The notes below the pieces were generated by a model. That model made no database searches and was not told where the DNA came from. It was given only the letters and a program-made list of their open reading frames with translations. The position numbers were made by a program, and so were the translations under genes. A stretch of 64,000 nucleotides of DNA from Flavobacteriaceae bacterium (lineage in GTDB: Bacteria; Bacteroidota; Bacteroidia; Flavobacteriales; Flavobacteriaceae): contig JAGYKX010000005.1 of NCBI GenBank assembly GCA_018401115.1, forward strand, positions 186,001 to 250,000, given 5' to 3'. Positions within the stretch are counted from its first letter, which is position 1; every line of letters begins with the position of its first letter. Below, piece after piece: positions 55,422-64,000 of the stretch.

Positions 55422-56564
55422 ATGAAAATTGCCATTGTATGTTACCCCACTTTTGGTGGGAGCGGTGTTGTTGCTACGGAATTGGGTATTGCCCTTGCTA
55501 ATAGAGGTCACGAAATTCATTTTGTGACCTATAAACAACCGGTTCGGTTGGAATTATTAAATGCAAATATTCATTTTCATGAAGTGCATGTGCCTGAATA
55601 CGCCTTGTTTCATTACCAACCCTATGAATTGGCGCTGTCTAGCAAATTAGTAGACACTGTGAAAATGTACGGTATAGAAGTGCTGCATGTGCATTATGCC
55701 ATTCCTCATGCCTATGCAGGCTATATGGCCAAGCAAATGCTAGCCAAAGAAGGAATCTATATTCCTATGATCACCACTTTACATGGGACGGACATTACGC
55801 TAGTTGGAAAGCATCCTTTTTACAAGCCTGCGGTTACTTTTAGTATTAATGAGTCGGATGTGGTTACAGCTGTATCGGAGAGTTTGAAAAAGGATACCTT
55901 AGAACTTTTTGATATTAAAAATGAGATTGAGGTCATTCCCAATTTTATCGACACCAAAAAGTATGCCCATCATTACACTGACTGTCAGCGATCCCTAATG
56001 GCTCAAGACCACGAGCGAATTGTGACGCATATCTCCAATTTTAGAAAAGTAAAACGCATTACAGATGTGGTGGCTATATTTCATAAAATCCAAGAACGTA
56101 TTCCAGCCAAACTTGTTATGGTAGGTGAGGGGCCAGAAAGAGAAAAAGCAGAAATTCAATGTGAGACCCTTGGTATAACAAACAAAGTATTGTTTTTGGG
56201 AAACAGCAATGAAATTGACCGTATTTTATGTTTTTCTGACCTCTTTTTACTGCCCTCCGAGTCGGAGAGTTTTGGTTTGGCAGCTTTGGAGGCTATGATC
56301 AATGAGGTTCCTGTGATTTCTAGTAATACAGGGGGTATTCCAGAAGTGAATATTCATGGAGAGACCGGTTTCTTGAGTCCTGTAGGTGCAGTAGATGAAA
56401 TGGCAGATAATGCGCTGTCCATTCTTCAAGATTCAGAGGTCATGGCGCAGTTTAAAAAACGTGCTGTACAAGCAGCTCAGAAGTTCGACATCACCTATAT
56501 TTTACCTTTATATGAATCGGTCTATGAAAAGGCCTTTACTTCTAGAAAGACTTTATCTAGCTAA
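55422..56564 (+). CDS. bshA: N-acetyl-alpha-D-glucosaminyl L-malate synthase
   Basis: A 380-residue GT4 glycosyltransferase with the BshA N-terminus (CYPTFGGSGVVATELG), the malate-binding stretch near HVHYAIPHAYAGYMA and the donor site SESFGLAALEAM. It joins UDP-GlcNAc to L-malate, the first step of bacillithiol synthesis, a low-molecular-weight thiol of Flavobacteriaceae. Confidence 0.92.
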   Translation: MKIAIVCYPTFGGSGVVATELGIALANRGHEIHFVTYKQPVRLELLNANIHFHEVHVPEYALFHYQPYELALSSKLVDTVKMYGIEVLHVHYAIPHAYAGYMAKQMLAKEGIYIPMITTLHGTDITLVGKHPFYKPAVTFSINESDVVTAVSESLKKDTLELFDIKNEIEVIPNFIDTKKYAHHYTDCQRSLMAQDHERIVTHISNFRKVKRITDVVAIFHKIQERIPAKLVMVGEGPEREKAEIQCETLGITNKVLFLGNSNEIDRILCFSDLFLLPSESESFGLAALEAMINEVPVISSNTGGIPEVNIHGETGFLSPVGAVDEMADNALSILQDSEVMAQFKKRAVQAAQKFDITYILPLYESVYEKAFTSRKTLSS

Positions 56565-56588
56565 TTACAACATAAATGTACTTGTGTC

Positions 56589-57875
56589 TTATAATTGACC
56601 GTCTGATGTTGTGCTAAAAGCTTCTTTTACTTTGTAAATAACGCCCATATTTGTGTTGTAAATACGCCAATCAATATCTATGAGGGTTTTGTGTGGCACA
56701 CATAAGACAATGGCTTGGTAGGCTAACTTTTTTGGTTCATGAATCAATGAAACACCATAACTTTTTAAAGCAGCTTCTTTGTCTGCTACAGGGTCGTAAA
56801 CACTTATTTGCGCCCCAAAGGAATCTAACGCATGATAAACACTCATCACGCCTGTATTTCTGACATCTGGACAATTCTCTTTAAAGGAAAAACCCACTAA
56901 TAGTACTTCGGTACCGGGCATTCCTATTTTTTTCAGGGCCAGCATTTGAAGGACCTGATGGGCAACAAAGCTCCCCATGTCATTATTGAGCTTTCTCCCT
57001 GCTAAGATTACTTTGGGATCATGGCCCACAAGCTTAGCCTTAGCGGCTAAGTAATATGGATCTACCCCTATACAATGCCCACCCACTAAACCTGGGCTAA
57101 ACGGTATAAAATTCCATTTAGTGGCTGCAGCTTTGAGGACCTCATGGGTGTTTAAGCCCATTTTACTAAAAACTATGGCCAATTCGTTAACAAAGGCAAT
57201 ATTGAGGTCTCTTTGGGCATTCTCAATGACTTTAGCCGCCTCAGCTACCATAATGCTGGGCGCTTGGTAGGTGCCTGCCTCAATCACTGTGGCATATACT
57301 TTATTAATTACAGCTGCTGACGCTAGACTACATCCTGAAGTAATTTTAAGAATGTCTTTTAGTTTTCTGGACTTATCTCCAGGATTAATACGCTCCGGAG
57401 AATAGCCCAGGTAAAAATCTTCTTTGCCTTTTAAACCGCTGTGTTTTTCTAATATAGGTAAACAGATCTCTTCTGTGGCTCCAGGATAAACAGTAGATTC
57501 ATACACCACATAATCTCCTTTTTTAAGGTAGGATCCTAGGCCTGCTGAAGCTTTTTCTAATAAGCTAAAATCTGGTTCATTGTCTTGGGTTACTGGGGTT
57601 GGAACACAAACAATATAAAAGTTCACTTTGGCTAAGCAACTTGGATCAGACGAGCAGTACAATCCCTTGTGCTCATTGTCGTTTTTTTTTATGACTCCTT
57701 TTAAGCGCTCAATAGATACCTCAAAGGTAGGGTCAGAAAATGAATTTATTTGTAATACCCTTCGGGCGTTTAGGTCAAAACCTACCACAGCAAATTTTTC
57801 TGCCAGAAGTGTCGCTAGGGGGAGGCCAACATAGCCAAGCCCTATAACACCAATTTTAAATTTAGGTTCAGACAT
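56589..57875 (-). CDS. Nucleotide-sugar dehydrogenase, WbpO/TviB-like
   Basis: A 428-residue UDP-sugar dehydrogenase: NAD site VIGLGYVGLPLATLLAEKF, catalytic Cys in GGHCIGVDPYYL, and the final domain VLLVGFSFKENCPDVRNT. The HCIGVDPYYL form is typical of UDP-N-acetylhexosamine dehydrogenases making UDP-GlcNAcA, UDP-GalNAcA or UDP-ManNAcA. It forms an operon with the UDP-glucose dehydrogenase gene. Confidence 0.9.
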   Translation of the reverse strand: MSEPKFKIGVIGLGYVGLPLATLLAEKFAVVGFDLNARRVLQINSFSDPTFEVSIERLKGVIKKNDNEHKGLYCSSDPSCLAKVNFYIVCVPTPVTQDNEPDFSLLEKASAGLGSYLKKGDYVVYESTVYPGATEEICLPILEKHSGLKGKEDFYLGYSPERINPGDKSRKLKDILKITSGCSLASAAVINKVYATVIEAGTYQAPSIMVAEAAKVIENAQRDLNIAFVNELAIVFSKMGLNTHEVLKAAATKWNFIPFSPGLVGGHCIGVDPYYLAAKAKLVGHDPKVILAGRKLNNDMGSFVAHQVLQMLALKKIGMPGTEVLLVGFSFKENCPDVRNTGVMSVYHALDSFGAQISVYDPVADKEAALKSYGVSLIHEPKKLAYQAIVLCVPHKTLIDIDWRIYNTNMGVIYKVKEAFSTTSDGQL

Positions 57876-57887
57876 AGAAATTAGACG

Positions 57888-59216
57888 TTATTTTTTTCCG
57901 ATCTGATAGTATTCAAAGCCTCTCTTTTGCATTTCAATATCTGAATATTGGTTTCTGCCATCAAAGACAATAGGGTCTTGTAAGGCTTTTTTTATAGCGT
58001 CAAAATCAGGTGCTCTAAAGGTTTTCCATTCAGTGAGTAAGATCATGGCATGGGCATTTTCTAGTGCTTCATACTTATTTGAGGTGTACTTAACGTTAGG
58101 AGTATCTTTTAAATAAAAGTGCTGGGCTTCTTCCATGGCTTTTGGATCAAAAGCTTGAATTTTTGCCCCTCTTTTAACGAGATCTTTAATAATATAAATG
58201 GCTGGTGCCTCTCGCATGTCGTCTGTTTCTGGTTTAAACGCTAAGCCCCAAACGGCAAAGGTTTTACCACTGAGATCTTCGCCAAAACGAGTAACAACTT
58301 TTTTAGCGATCACCATTTTTTGACTTTCATTAACAGCCTCTACTGCACCAATTAACCTTGCGTCATAGCCGTTTTCTAAAGCTGTTTTTCTCAATGCCTT
58401 AACATCTTTAGGAAAACAAGAGCCGCCATAACCACTTCCTGGATAAATAAAACTGTACCCAATTCTGATGTCTGAGCCAATACCAATCCTCACTTTGTTT
58501 ACGTCTGCTCCTACCAATTCACAAATATTAGCGACCTCATTCATAAAAGATATTTTAGTAGCTAACATGGCATTGGCCACATATTTTGTCATTTCTGCAG
58601 AGCGAACGTCCATAGTAATGAGTCTGTCCATACTGCTTCTGAAAAAAGGTATATATAACTTACGCATTACTTCGCAAGCTTCTGGATCTTCTGCGCCAAT
58701 TACAACACGATCAGGTTTCATAAAATCTGCAATAGCGTCACCTTCTTTTAAAAACTCTGGATTAGAGACTACTGAAAATGAAATATTTTCTCCCCTTAAA
58801 TCCAAAGCCTCTTGAATGGCACTCCTCACTTTGTCTGCTGTTCCAACAGGTACGGTAGATTTGTCTACTATAATAAGCGGTTTTGTCATGTGCGTACCAA
58901 TGCTCTTGGCTACTTGTAGAACATATTGTAAATCTGCTGCACCGTCTTCTCCCATGGGAGTTCCTACGGCTATAAATGCCACATCTGTAGTGGGTAATTG
59001 TGCGGCTAAATCGGTAGAAAAATGTAAACTATTGTTCTCTACATTTCGCTTTACCATGACTTCTAAACCTGGTTCATAAATAGGAATAATCCCATTCTTT
59101 AAGTGATCAATTTTTTGTTGGTCTATATCTATACAATTTACTTTGTTTCCCATTTCTGCAAAACAAGTTCCACTAACTAATCCAACGTATCCGGTTCCTA
59201 TAACTGTTAAGTTCAT
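57888..59216 (-). CDS. UDP-glucose 6-dehydrogenase
   Basis: A 442-residue enzyme with VIGTGYVGLVSGTCFAEMGN, the catalytic Cys in YGGSCFPKDVKAL and AVWGLAFKPETDDMREAP. It makes UDP-glucuronate from UDP-glucose for surface polysaccharides. It lies between the two other uronic-acid genes. Confidence 0.93.
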   Translation of the reverse strand: MNLTVIGTGYVGLVSGTCFAEMGNKVNCIDIDQQKIDHLKNGIIPIYEPGLEVMVKRNVENNSLHFSTDLAAQLPTTDVAFIAVGTPMGEDGAADLQYVLQVAKSIGTHMTKPLIIVDKSTVPVGTADKVRSAIQEALDLRGENISFSVVSNPEFLKEGDAIADFMKPDRVVIGAEDPEACEVMRKLYIPFFRSSMDRLITMDVRSAEMTKYVANAMLATKISFMNEVANICELVGADVNKVRIGIGSDIRIGYSFIYPGSGYGGSCFPKDVKALRKTALENGYDARLIGAVEAVNESQKMVIAKKVVTRFGEDLSGKTFAVWGLAFKPETDDMREAPAIYIIKDLVKRGAKIQAFDPKAMEEAQHFYLKDTPNVKYTSNKYEALENAHAMILLTEWKTFRAPDFDAIKKALQDPIVFDGRNQYSDIEMQKRGFEYYQIGKK

Positions 59217-59268
59217 TTTTATTTGGGTGTTATTGGGGCAAATGTAACACTTTGAAAAAGTACTGCCC

Positions 59269-60297
59269 TTATGCTATTTTATAATATGCTTTATACCAAT
59301 CTATAAACTGTTTAATACCCTCTTTTACAGGGGTATTTGGATGGTAATGATAATCTTTTTCTAATCCACTGACGTCTGCCCATGTTTTGGCTACATCTCC
59401 AGCTTGCATGGGCTGGAGGTTTTTTTTGGCTTTTTTCCCCAATACTTCTTCTATGGCTTCAATAAATTCCATGAGTGCCACCGGGCTGCTGTTGCCAATA
59501 TTATACAGTTTGTAATAAGAATTTGTATTTTCTCTATCCCTAGTATCTTCGTTTATGATGTTAGTAACCCCCTTGCAAATATCATCTATATAAGTAAAGT
59601 CCCTTGACATATTTCCATGATTAAACACCTCTATACCTCGGTCTTCTAGGATAGCTTTGGTAAACAAAAACAAGGCCATATCTGGTCTTCCCCATGGGCC
59701 GTATACTGTAAAAAAGCGAAGGCCTGTAGTGCAAAAGCCATACAAATGGCTGTAGGTATGGGCCATGAGTTCGTTACTTTTTTTAGAAGCAGCATATAGG
59801 CTAATAGGTTTGTCTACTTGCTGATCGGTACTAAAAGGGATGTCTTCATTTAAGCCATATACGGAGGAAGAACTGGCATAAACCAAATGTTTAACGCTGT
59901 GGTGTCTGCACGCTTCTAGGATATTTAAGTAGCCAACAATATTGCTGTCTACATAGGCTTCAGGGTTTTCAATGCTGTATCTCACACCCGCTTGAGCAGC
60001 TAAATTGCAAACCACATCAAAAGAGTGGTTGGCAAACAAGCTAGGTAGATTTTCTCGGTCCTCAATATTAAGTTTTATAAAACTAAATTTTTGATTTTGA
60101 GGAGTCTGTATCGTTTCGTTGTATGGTAATTCTGATGCATTTTGAATGCCCAATGCTTCTAGCCTTGCGTATTTTAAACCCAGCTCATAGTAGTCATTAA
60201 TATTGTCCAATCCAACTACAGTGTGGCCTTCTGATAATAATTGTTGACACACATGAAAACCAATAAACCCAGCGGCTCCTGTTACTAATATATTCAT
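59269..60297 (-). CDS. UDP-glucuronate 4-epimerase-like NAD-dependent epimerase
   Basis: A 342-residue SDR-family epimerase: VTGAAGFIGFHVCQQLL, active-site YAASKKSNELMAH (YxxxK) and VYGPWGRPDMALFLFTKAI, the last typical of CapI-like UDP-GlcA 4-epimerases. It would convert UDP-glucuronate, made by the adjacent dehydrogenase, to UDP-galacturonate. Confidence 0.88.
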   Translation of the reverse strand: MNILVTGAAGFIGFHVCQQLLSEGHTVVGLDNINDYYELGLKYARLEALGIQNASELPYNETIQTPQNQKFSFIKLNIEDRENLPSLFANHSFDVVCNLAAQAGVRYSIENPEAYVDSNIVGYLNILEACRHHSVKHLVYASSSSVYGLNEDIPFSTDQQVDKPISLYAASKKSNELMAHTYSHLYGFCTTGLRFFTVYGPWGRPDMALFLFTKAILEDRGIEVFNHGNMSRDFTYIDDICKGVTNIINEDTRDRENTNSYYKLYNIGNSSPVALMEFIEAIEEVLGKKAKKNLQPMQAGDVAKTWADVSGLEKDYHYHPNTPVKEGIKQFIDWYKAYYKIA

Positions 60298-60424
60298 TTA
60301 TTGTATTTGAAAGACTTAAAAGTCATTTCTTGCAGCTGTAAAACTACAAAAAATAGGGGGTTGTTGCTACTAAGTTATTGCGTTATTACCCATTAATATT
60401 TTCAATTTGAATCTTGTTTATATG

Positions 60425-60432
60425 TAATTTTG
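60425..60432 (+). promoter_or_regulatory. -7 element before the ATP-grasp gene
   Basis: TAATTTTG matches TAnnTTTG and lies 36 bases before the ATG at 60469. It is the forward promoter of this divergent intergenic space. Confidence 0.5.
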
Positions 60433-60468
60433 CCCCTATATTATTAGTTGGCTTTAGGCCTATTTTTT

Positions 60469-61785
60469 ATGAAGAAAAAACGTGAGGCGTCTACTAAGCC
60501 TCTTTTAGACAAGAAAAAAATCTTGTTAGTCTCTCGATGGGGCGAAAGTCTGGACCTGGCCTATGCCATGTATTTAGAAGGGCATAGCATAAAGTTTTAT
60601 ATTGAAGACAAAGGATCCAAAGAAATTGGTCTAGGTTTTGTTCCAAAAGTTTCTGATTGGAAGCAGCATATTGAATGGGCAGACCTCCTTATTTTTGATT
60701 ATACTGGATATGGCGCTATTTGCGAAAAACTTAGGGTAGAAGGTAAAACGGTATTGGGAGGGACCTCTTATACAGACAAACTTGAATTAGATCGGGATTT
60801 TGGTCAGGCCGAACTTAAAAGACATGGCGTTAAAACACTTCCATATAAAGATTTTAGTAGTTTTCAAGAAGCCATTGCTTATGTAAAACAGCATCCGCAA
60901 GCCTATGTCATAAAGCCCTCTGGCGAAACTCAAGAATACAAGCAATTGCTTTTTGTAGGTACAGATGACGAAGGTTTGGACGTGATTAGGGTTTTAAAAG
61001 CGTATGAGACCTCCTGGGGCAATGATTTTGGCAATTTTCAGTTACAACGAAAAGTTAAAGGAGTAGAGGTCTCTGTGTCTGCCTATTTTAATGGTTCAGC
61101 ATTTATTTACCCCATTAATGTTACTTTCGAACACAAGAAATTATTCCCTAAAGAGTTGGGTGTTTCTACCGGTGAGATGGGTTCCTCTATGTTTTGGACG
61201 CCAGATTCTCCCATCTTTGAAGCTACCCTTAAAAAATTCGAACCAACCCTAGCTAAAGAGGGCTTTGTGGGTCAATTAGACATAAATTGTATTGTAAATG
61301 GAAATGGGATATTCCCTTTAGAATTTACTTCTCGTTTTGGCTATCCACAAGTTTTTATTCAAAGGGCAGGCATTACTGAACCACTAGGTCATTTGTTTTA
61401 TAAATTGGCTACAGGACAAGATTTTAAAATACTGGTTAAAAAAGGGTTTCAGGTAGGTGCCTTTATGGTCGTACCACCTTTTCCTTTTGAAGACAAGAAG
61501 ACCTTTAGATTGTTTTCAAAGGATTCAGTCCTTGTTTTTAAAAGAGAGCAAAGAGAGGGCATTCACCCTATGCACCTCAAAAAAATCAATGACGAATGGC
61601 TTATTACAGGCAATACAGGAATTGCTTTGCTGGTTTCAGGAACCGGCTTAAGCATGAAAGATGCTCAAAAAGTGATGTATTCAAGGATTTCGAATGTAAT
61701 CATTAACAATACTTATTACAGGACAGATATTGGAGACCGTTGGGCAGAAGATTTTGACAAACTATGGGCCTGGGGCTTGTTATAA
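60469..61785 (+). CDS. ATP-grasp enzyme related to PurD
   Basis: The ATG at 60469 (MKKKREASTKPLLDKKKILL) is chosen over an in-frame TTG at 60448. About 438 residues, resembling phosphoribosylamine-glycine ligase (PurD): LELDRDFGQAELKRHGVKTL, AYVIKPSGETQEYK and LPLEFTSRFGYPQVFIQR-like C-terminal region. Position outside a purine operon and divergence suggest an amide-bond ligase with another substrate. Confidence 0.75.
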   Translation: MKKKREASTKPLLDKKKILLVSRWGESLDLAYAMYLEGHSIKFYIEDKGSKEIGLGFVPKVSDWKQHIEWADLLIFDYTGYGAICEKLRVEGKTVLGGTSYTDKLELDRDFGQAELKRHGVKTLPYKDFSSFQEAIAYVKQHPQAYVIKPSGETQEYKQLLFVGTDDEGLDVIRVLKAYETSWGNDFGNFQLQRKVKGVEVSVSAYFNGSAFIYPINVTFEHKKLFPKELGVSTGEMGSSMFWTPDSPIFEATLKKFEPTLAKEGFVGQLDINCIVNGNGIFPLEFTSRFGYPQVFIQRAGITEPLGHLFYKLATGQDFKILVKKGFQVGAFMVVPPFPFEDKKTFRLFSKDSVLVFKREQREGIHPMHLKKINDEWLITGNTGIALLVSGTGLSMKDAQKVMYSRISNVIINNTYYRTDIGDRWAEDFDKLWAWGLL

Positions 61786-61804
61786 AATCAAATAATTTTA
61801 AGTC

Positions 61805-62260
61805 ATGCATACGATTACTTTTGAACCATTGCCTTTTGAAAATTGGTCCTTATTTATTTCTTTATTGCCGCTAGACTGGCGTGATGAATTGACGTTGCAA
61901 TGGCCAAAAAACCAGGGTATTCAATCTGTATTTACTTTAAATAAAAACGGAGCAATAGTTGCAGGTGGCATTGTCTTTAATCAAATGGCTTTAAACCCAA
62001 CTCCACTAGAATTTCTTCATGGACCTGATTTATTCACAGCGGGACACCTTTATTTGGGTTTTGTGTGGGTTGTTCCAAGCCACAGATCGCTGGGCCTAGG
62101 TGCTCAACTTTTAAACCACATTGCTAAAGCAGCCCCCAAATTGTGGCTCACTATAGAAGACCTATCACTTAAGAGTTTCTACATACCTTTGGGTTATGTG
62201 GAATATGCAAATACTGCTCCAGAAGCAAGGCCTCAAGAAAAACTATTCACTATTGGATAG
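61805..62260 (+). CDS. GNAT family N-acetyltransferase
   Basis: A 151-residue protein with an acetyl-CoA site pattern (LGFVWVVPSHRSLGLGAQLL, the R/Q-x-x-G-x-G/A motif) and a C-terminal strand-helix (SLKSFYIPLGYVEY). Substrate unknown. Its 3' end overlaps that of the convergent penicillin acylase gene by 11 bases. Confidence 0.8.
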   Translation: MHTITFEPLPFENWSLFISLLPLDWRDELTLQWPKNQGIQSVFTLNKNGAIVAGGIVFNQMALNPTPLEFLHGPDLFTAGHLYLGFVWVVPSHRSLGLGAQLLNHIAKAAPKLWLTIEDLSLKSFYIPLGYVEYANTAPEARPQEKLFTIG

Positions 62261-64000
62261 GGTGGTAAATTCTTGCGGCTTCTTTTTCCCAATGCGCCCT
62301 ATCCAAAGGCATGGCTTTGGTCTGGAAATTCATATACAAGGGTAACTGATCTGCATAATGGGGGGAATTGGGTCTATTGGAACTTCCATAAGGCACCACA
62401 GACCTTATGCTAGCTCCTTCGCTGGTAAAGCGAACCAATTGAATGTAAGACTCTCCAGCGGTTACTTTTAGCTTACCATCTTTATAGGGTGCTCCGTGCA
62501 TGGCGGTCAGTACATCTGGCAACCCAAAACTGGGCATTTCTTGGTCTCCTCTCACCACCTTAATAAAATCTCCTAAGGCAACTTCTGTACTGCCAAAATG
62601 AGTATTCATATAGGCAAACGTTTCTTTAAGCACTGGCACCAAAGATGCTTCACTAAAAGTGGCATTGGGTTGTTGGTTTACATACTTTCTCACCAAATAA
62701 TAAAATATGGCATAGGCCCCAGCACCTTTGCTACTAGGATCTGATTTTCTATCCCAATTTTGAATGCGCTTTACTAGTGATGCTACTTCCGGATAGGCAG
62801 TCGGATCCATTTCAAACAAAGCATTTATATTCATGAAGGTGTACTGCAGTTTGCTAGGTAATTGGTTGTCGTATTTAAGGCTTAAAAAATCTTCATAGCT
62901 CACTTTGTCAAAGCCACTAATCATTTCTTGAAAGCGTGCACTTCTATTGTTATTAAAACGCTCAAATCCCATGTCTGCATTAAATGTATCAGGATCTAAG
63001 TGGTTTTCTGGACCCGCAGAAATGAAAGGGGAGTGGTTGGTGTTATACACATAGCCTGAACTTGGTTGCAATTGCTGCGGCATGTCTTTTAGGGTATAAA
63101 ATTCTTTCCAAAGTGTTTTTTTGGTGTTTCCAGGCACTATTTTTTGCCAGTCATATCCCTTTGCTCTAATAGGCAACTTAGCATTAGATACATAGTAAAT
63201 GGTGTCATACCTGTCTGCGTAACTGATATTAAAGCCAGGAATATGTTGTGGTTCCAGGGCCTTGTGGAATTCTGTAAAATTCTGTGCTTTATTCATATGC
63301 CACCATTGTTCTATAGCACCCATACCGAAGAGAGAACCTGTTCTGACTGCATATACCCCAGTTTTATTTTTAAGCGTAGGCCCGAACATACTGCGGTAAA
63401 ATTTCTTTTTTACGCGAATACGGAGGCCTAAAAATTTTATAAATACTTTGGCTTTAAATTTTTCAAGTTGGTAGGATACGGCATCGACCATGTAATGGTC
63501 TTTATGGTCGGGATCCATTTCTAATTCAAAAATATCTGCTTTGTCTGGTTTGTTCACCGTATGGGACCAACCTAAATAATTATTTGAGCCTATTAAAATA
63601 ACCGGCGCACCAGGAAATAAGGCCCCTACAATATTAGTACCCTCCTCAGAGTTTAAATGGGCCTCGTACCAACCAGTTGGCCCCTCAAGGGGCTGATGCG
63701 GATTAATAACTAAGTACACGCTTCCGTCTTGGGTCTTATTAGAATTAAAGGCAAAGGTATTGGAGCCAGTAACGGATTCTTTTGGTCTTAAGTCTATTGT
63801 TTTGTTGCTCGCTATAGCAGCGACCAGTTTATCTGCGTCAGACATGACAAAAAGCTGCAAATAGGTATAGGTCATTAATTTTTTAGGGGTAAAAGGCAGT
63901 AAAGATTTTACCAATACTTCCTTAGGATACGCTTTCGCATAGGCATTGAGTCCGTCACAAAAGCCTTCCAAAACCTTTTTAAAATCATCAGATACCTGGG
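62250..64000 (-). CDS. Penicillin acylase family protein (partial)
   Basis: The gene runs off the window; the reading frame is open to the last base, and Q-V-S-D-D-F-K-K-V precede the first M-like codon seen inside it. The mature-beta-chain nucleophile appears in TGSNTFAFNSN (Ser after the autocleavage Gly). NNYLGWSHTVNKPD and the final region VPYGSSNRPNSPHYADQLP support the family. Such Ntn-hydrolases cut amides, including acyl-homoserine lactones and penicillins; substrate unknown. Confidence 0.9.
   Translation of the reverse strand, partial: QVSDDFKKVLEGFCDGLNAYAKAYPKEVLVKSLLPFTPKKLMTYTYLQLFVMSDADKLVAAIASNKTIDLRPKESVTGSNTFAFNSNKTQDGSVYLVINPHQPLEGPTGWYEAHLNSEEGTNIVGALFPGAPVILIGSNNYLGWSHTVNKPDKADIFELEMDPDHKDHYMVDAVSYQLEKFKAKVFIKFLGLRIRVKKKFYRSMFGPTLKNKTGVYAVRTGSLFGMGAIEQWWHMNKAQNFTEFHKALEPQHIPGFNISYADRYDTIYYVSNAKLPIRAKGYDWQKIVPGNTKKTLWKEFYTLKDMPQQLQPSSGYVYNTNHSPFISAGPENHLDPDTFNADMGFERFNNNRSARFQEMISGFDKVSYEDFLSLKYDNQLPSKLQYTFMNINALFEMDPTAYPEVASLVKRIQNWDRKSDPSSKGAGAYAIFYYLVRKYVNQQPNATFSEASLVPVLKETFAYMNTHFGSTEVALGDFIKVVRGDQEMPSFGLPDVLTAMHGAPYKDGKLKVTAGESYIQLVRFTSEGASIRSVVPYGSSNRPNSPHYADQLPLYMNFQTKAMPLDRAHWEKEAARIYHPIQ

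Overview
The window looks like a chromosomal segment of a flavobacterium (Bacteroidota, Flavobacteriaceae). The evidence is A/T-rich DNA, promoters with the Bacteroidota -7 element TAnnTTTG, A-rich leaders instead of Shine-Dalgarno sites, and typical family genes: LptD, TamB, BshA, the two-gene Fe-S electron-transfer pair, a PorP/SprF barrel fragment and a FISUMP fragment. The species cannot be named from this.

Layout. (1) 1-6.2 kb is core: the gyrA tail, a TPR protein, an NlpC/P60-like protein whose catalytic Cys is Ala, a thiolase, a 7TM-HD hydrolase, then a tRNA operon (Ser-GCT, Pro-TGG, Arg-TCT). (2) About 6.2-25 kb is an accessory region. It opens directly behind tRNA-Arg with what looks like a tyrosine-recombinase tail, and carries several broken genes: FISUMP, a small frameshifted gene, a collagen-like/PorP chimera, an outer-membrane barrel tail, and a fasciclin domain running into a headless permease. 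A ~178-bp repeat lies at 12.3 and 24.8 kb in opposite orientation. (3) About 25-64 kb is core again: peroxiredoxin, DoxX-like proteins, MscS, DUF255, GMC oxidoreductase, RsmE, TsaD, TamB, PfkA-Gap, LptD, amidase, MlaD, Fe-S proteins, a GH3 enzyme, BshA, uronic-acid nucleotide-sugar genes, an ATP-grasp enzyme and a penicillin acylase cut by the window end.

The most interesting part is the stress module at 9.8-18.9 kb: two universal stress proteins, a cardiolipin synthase-like enzyme, an alcohol dehydrogenase, a short ribosome-hibernation factor, a flavin reductase, ferritin, a Met-rich lipoprotein, two tiny genes (47 and 35 aa), and a Crp/Fnr regulator fused to a receiver domain that has lost its phospho-acceptor Asp and conserved Lys. 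A palindrome ATGAY-N4-RTCAT occurs four times between these genes (one copy has a single mismatch). At two divergent promoters it sits at the same distance (36.5 nt from its centre to the last base of the -7 element), which places it near -41.5, as in class II Fnr activation, and a near-consensus -7 element lies at the mirror distance on the other strand. The inference is a self-contained low-oxygen or stationary-phase regulon driven by a pseudo-receiver Fnr-type activator.

All functions are read from sequence motifs and family knowledge; no searches were run.
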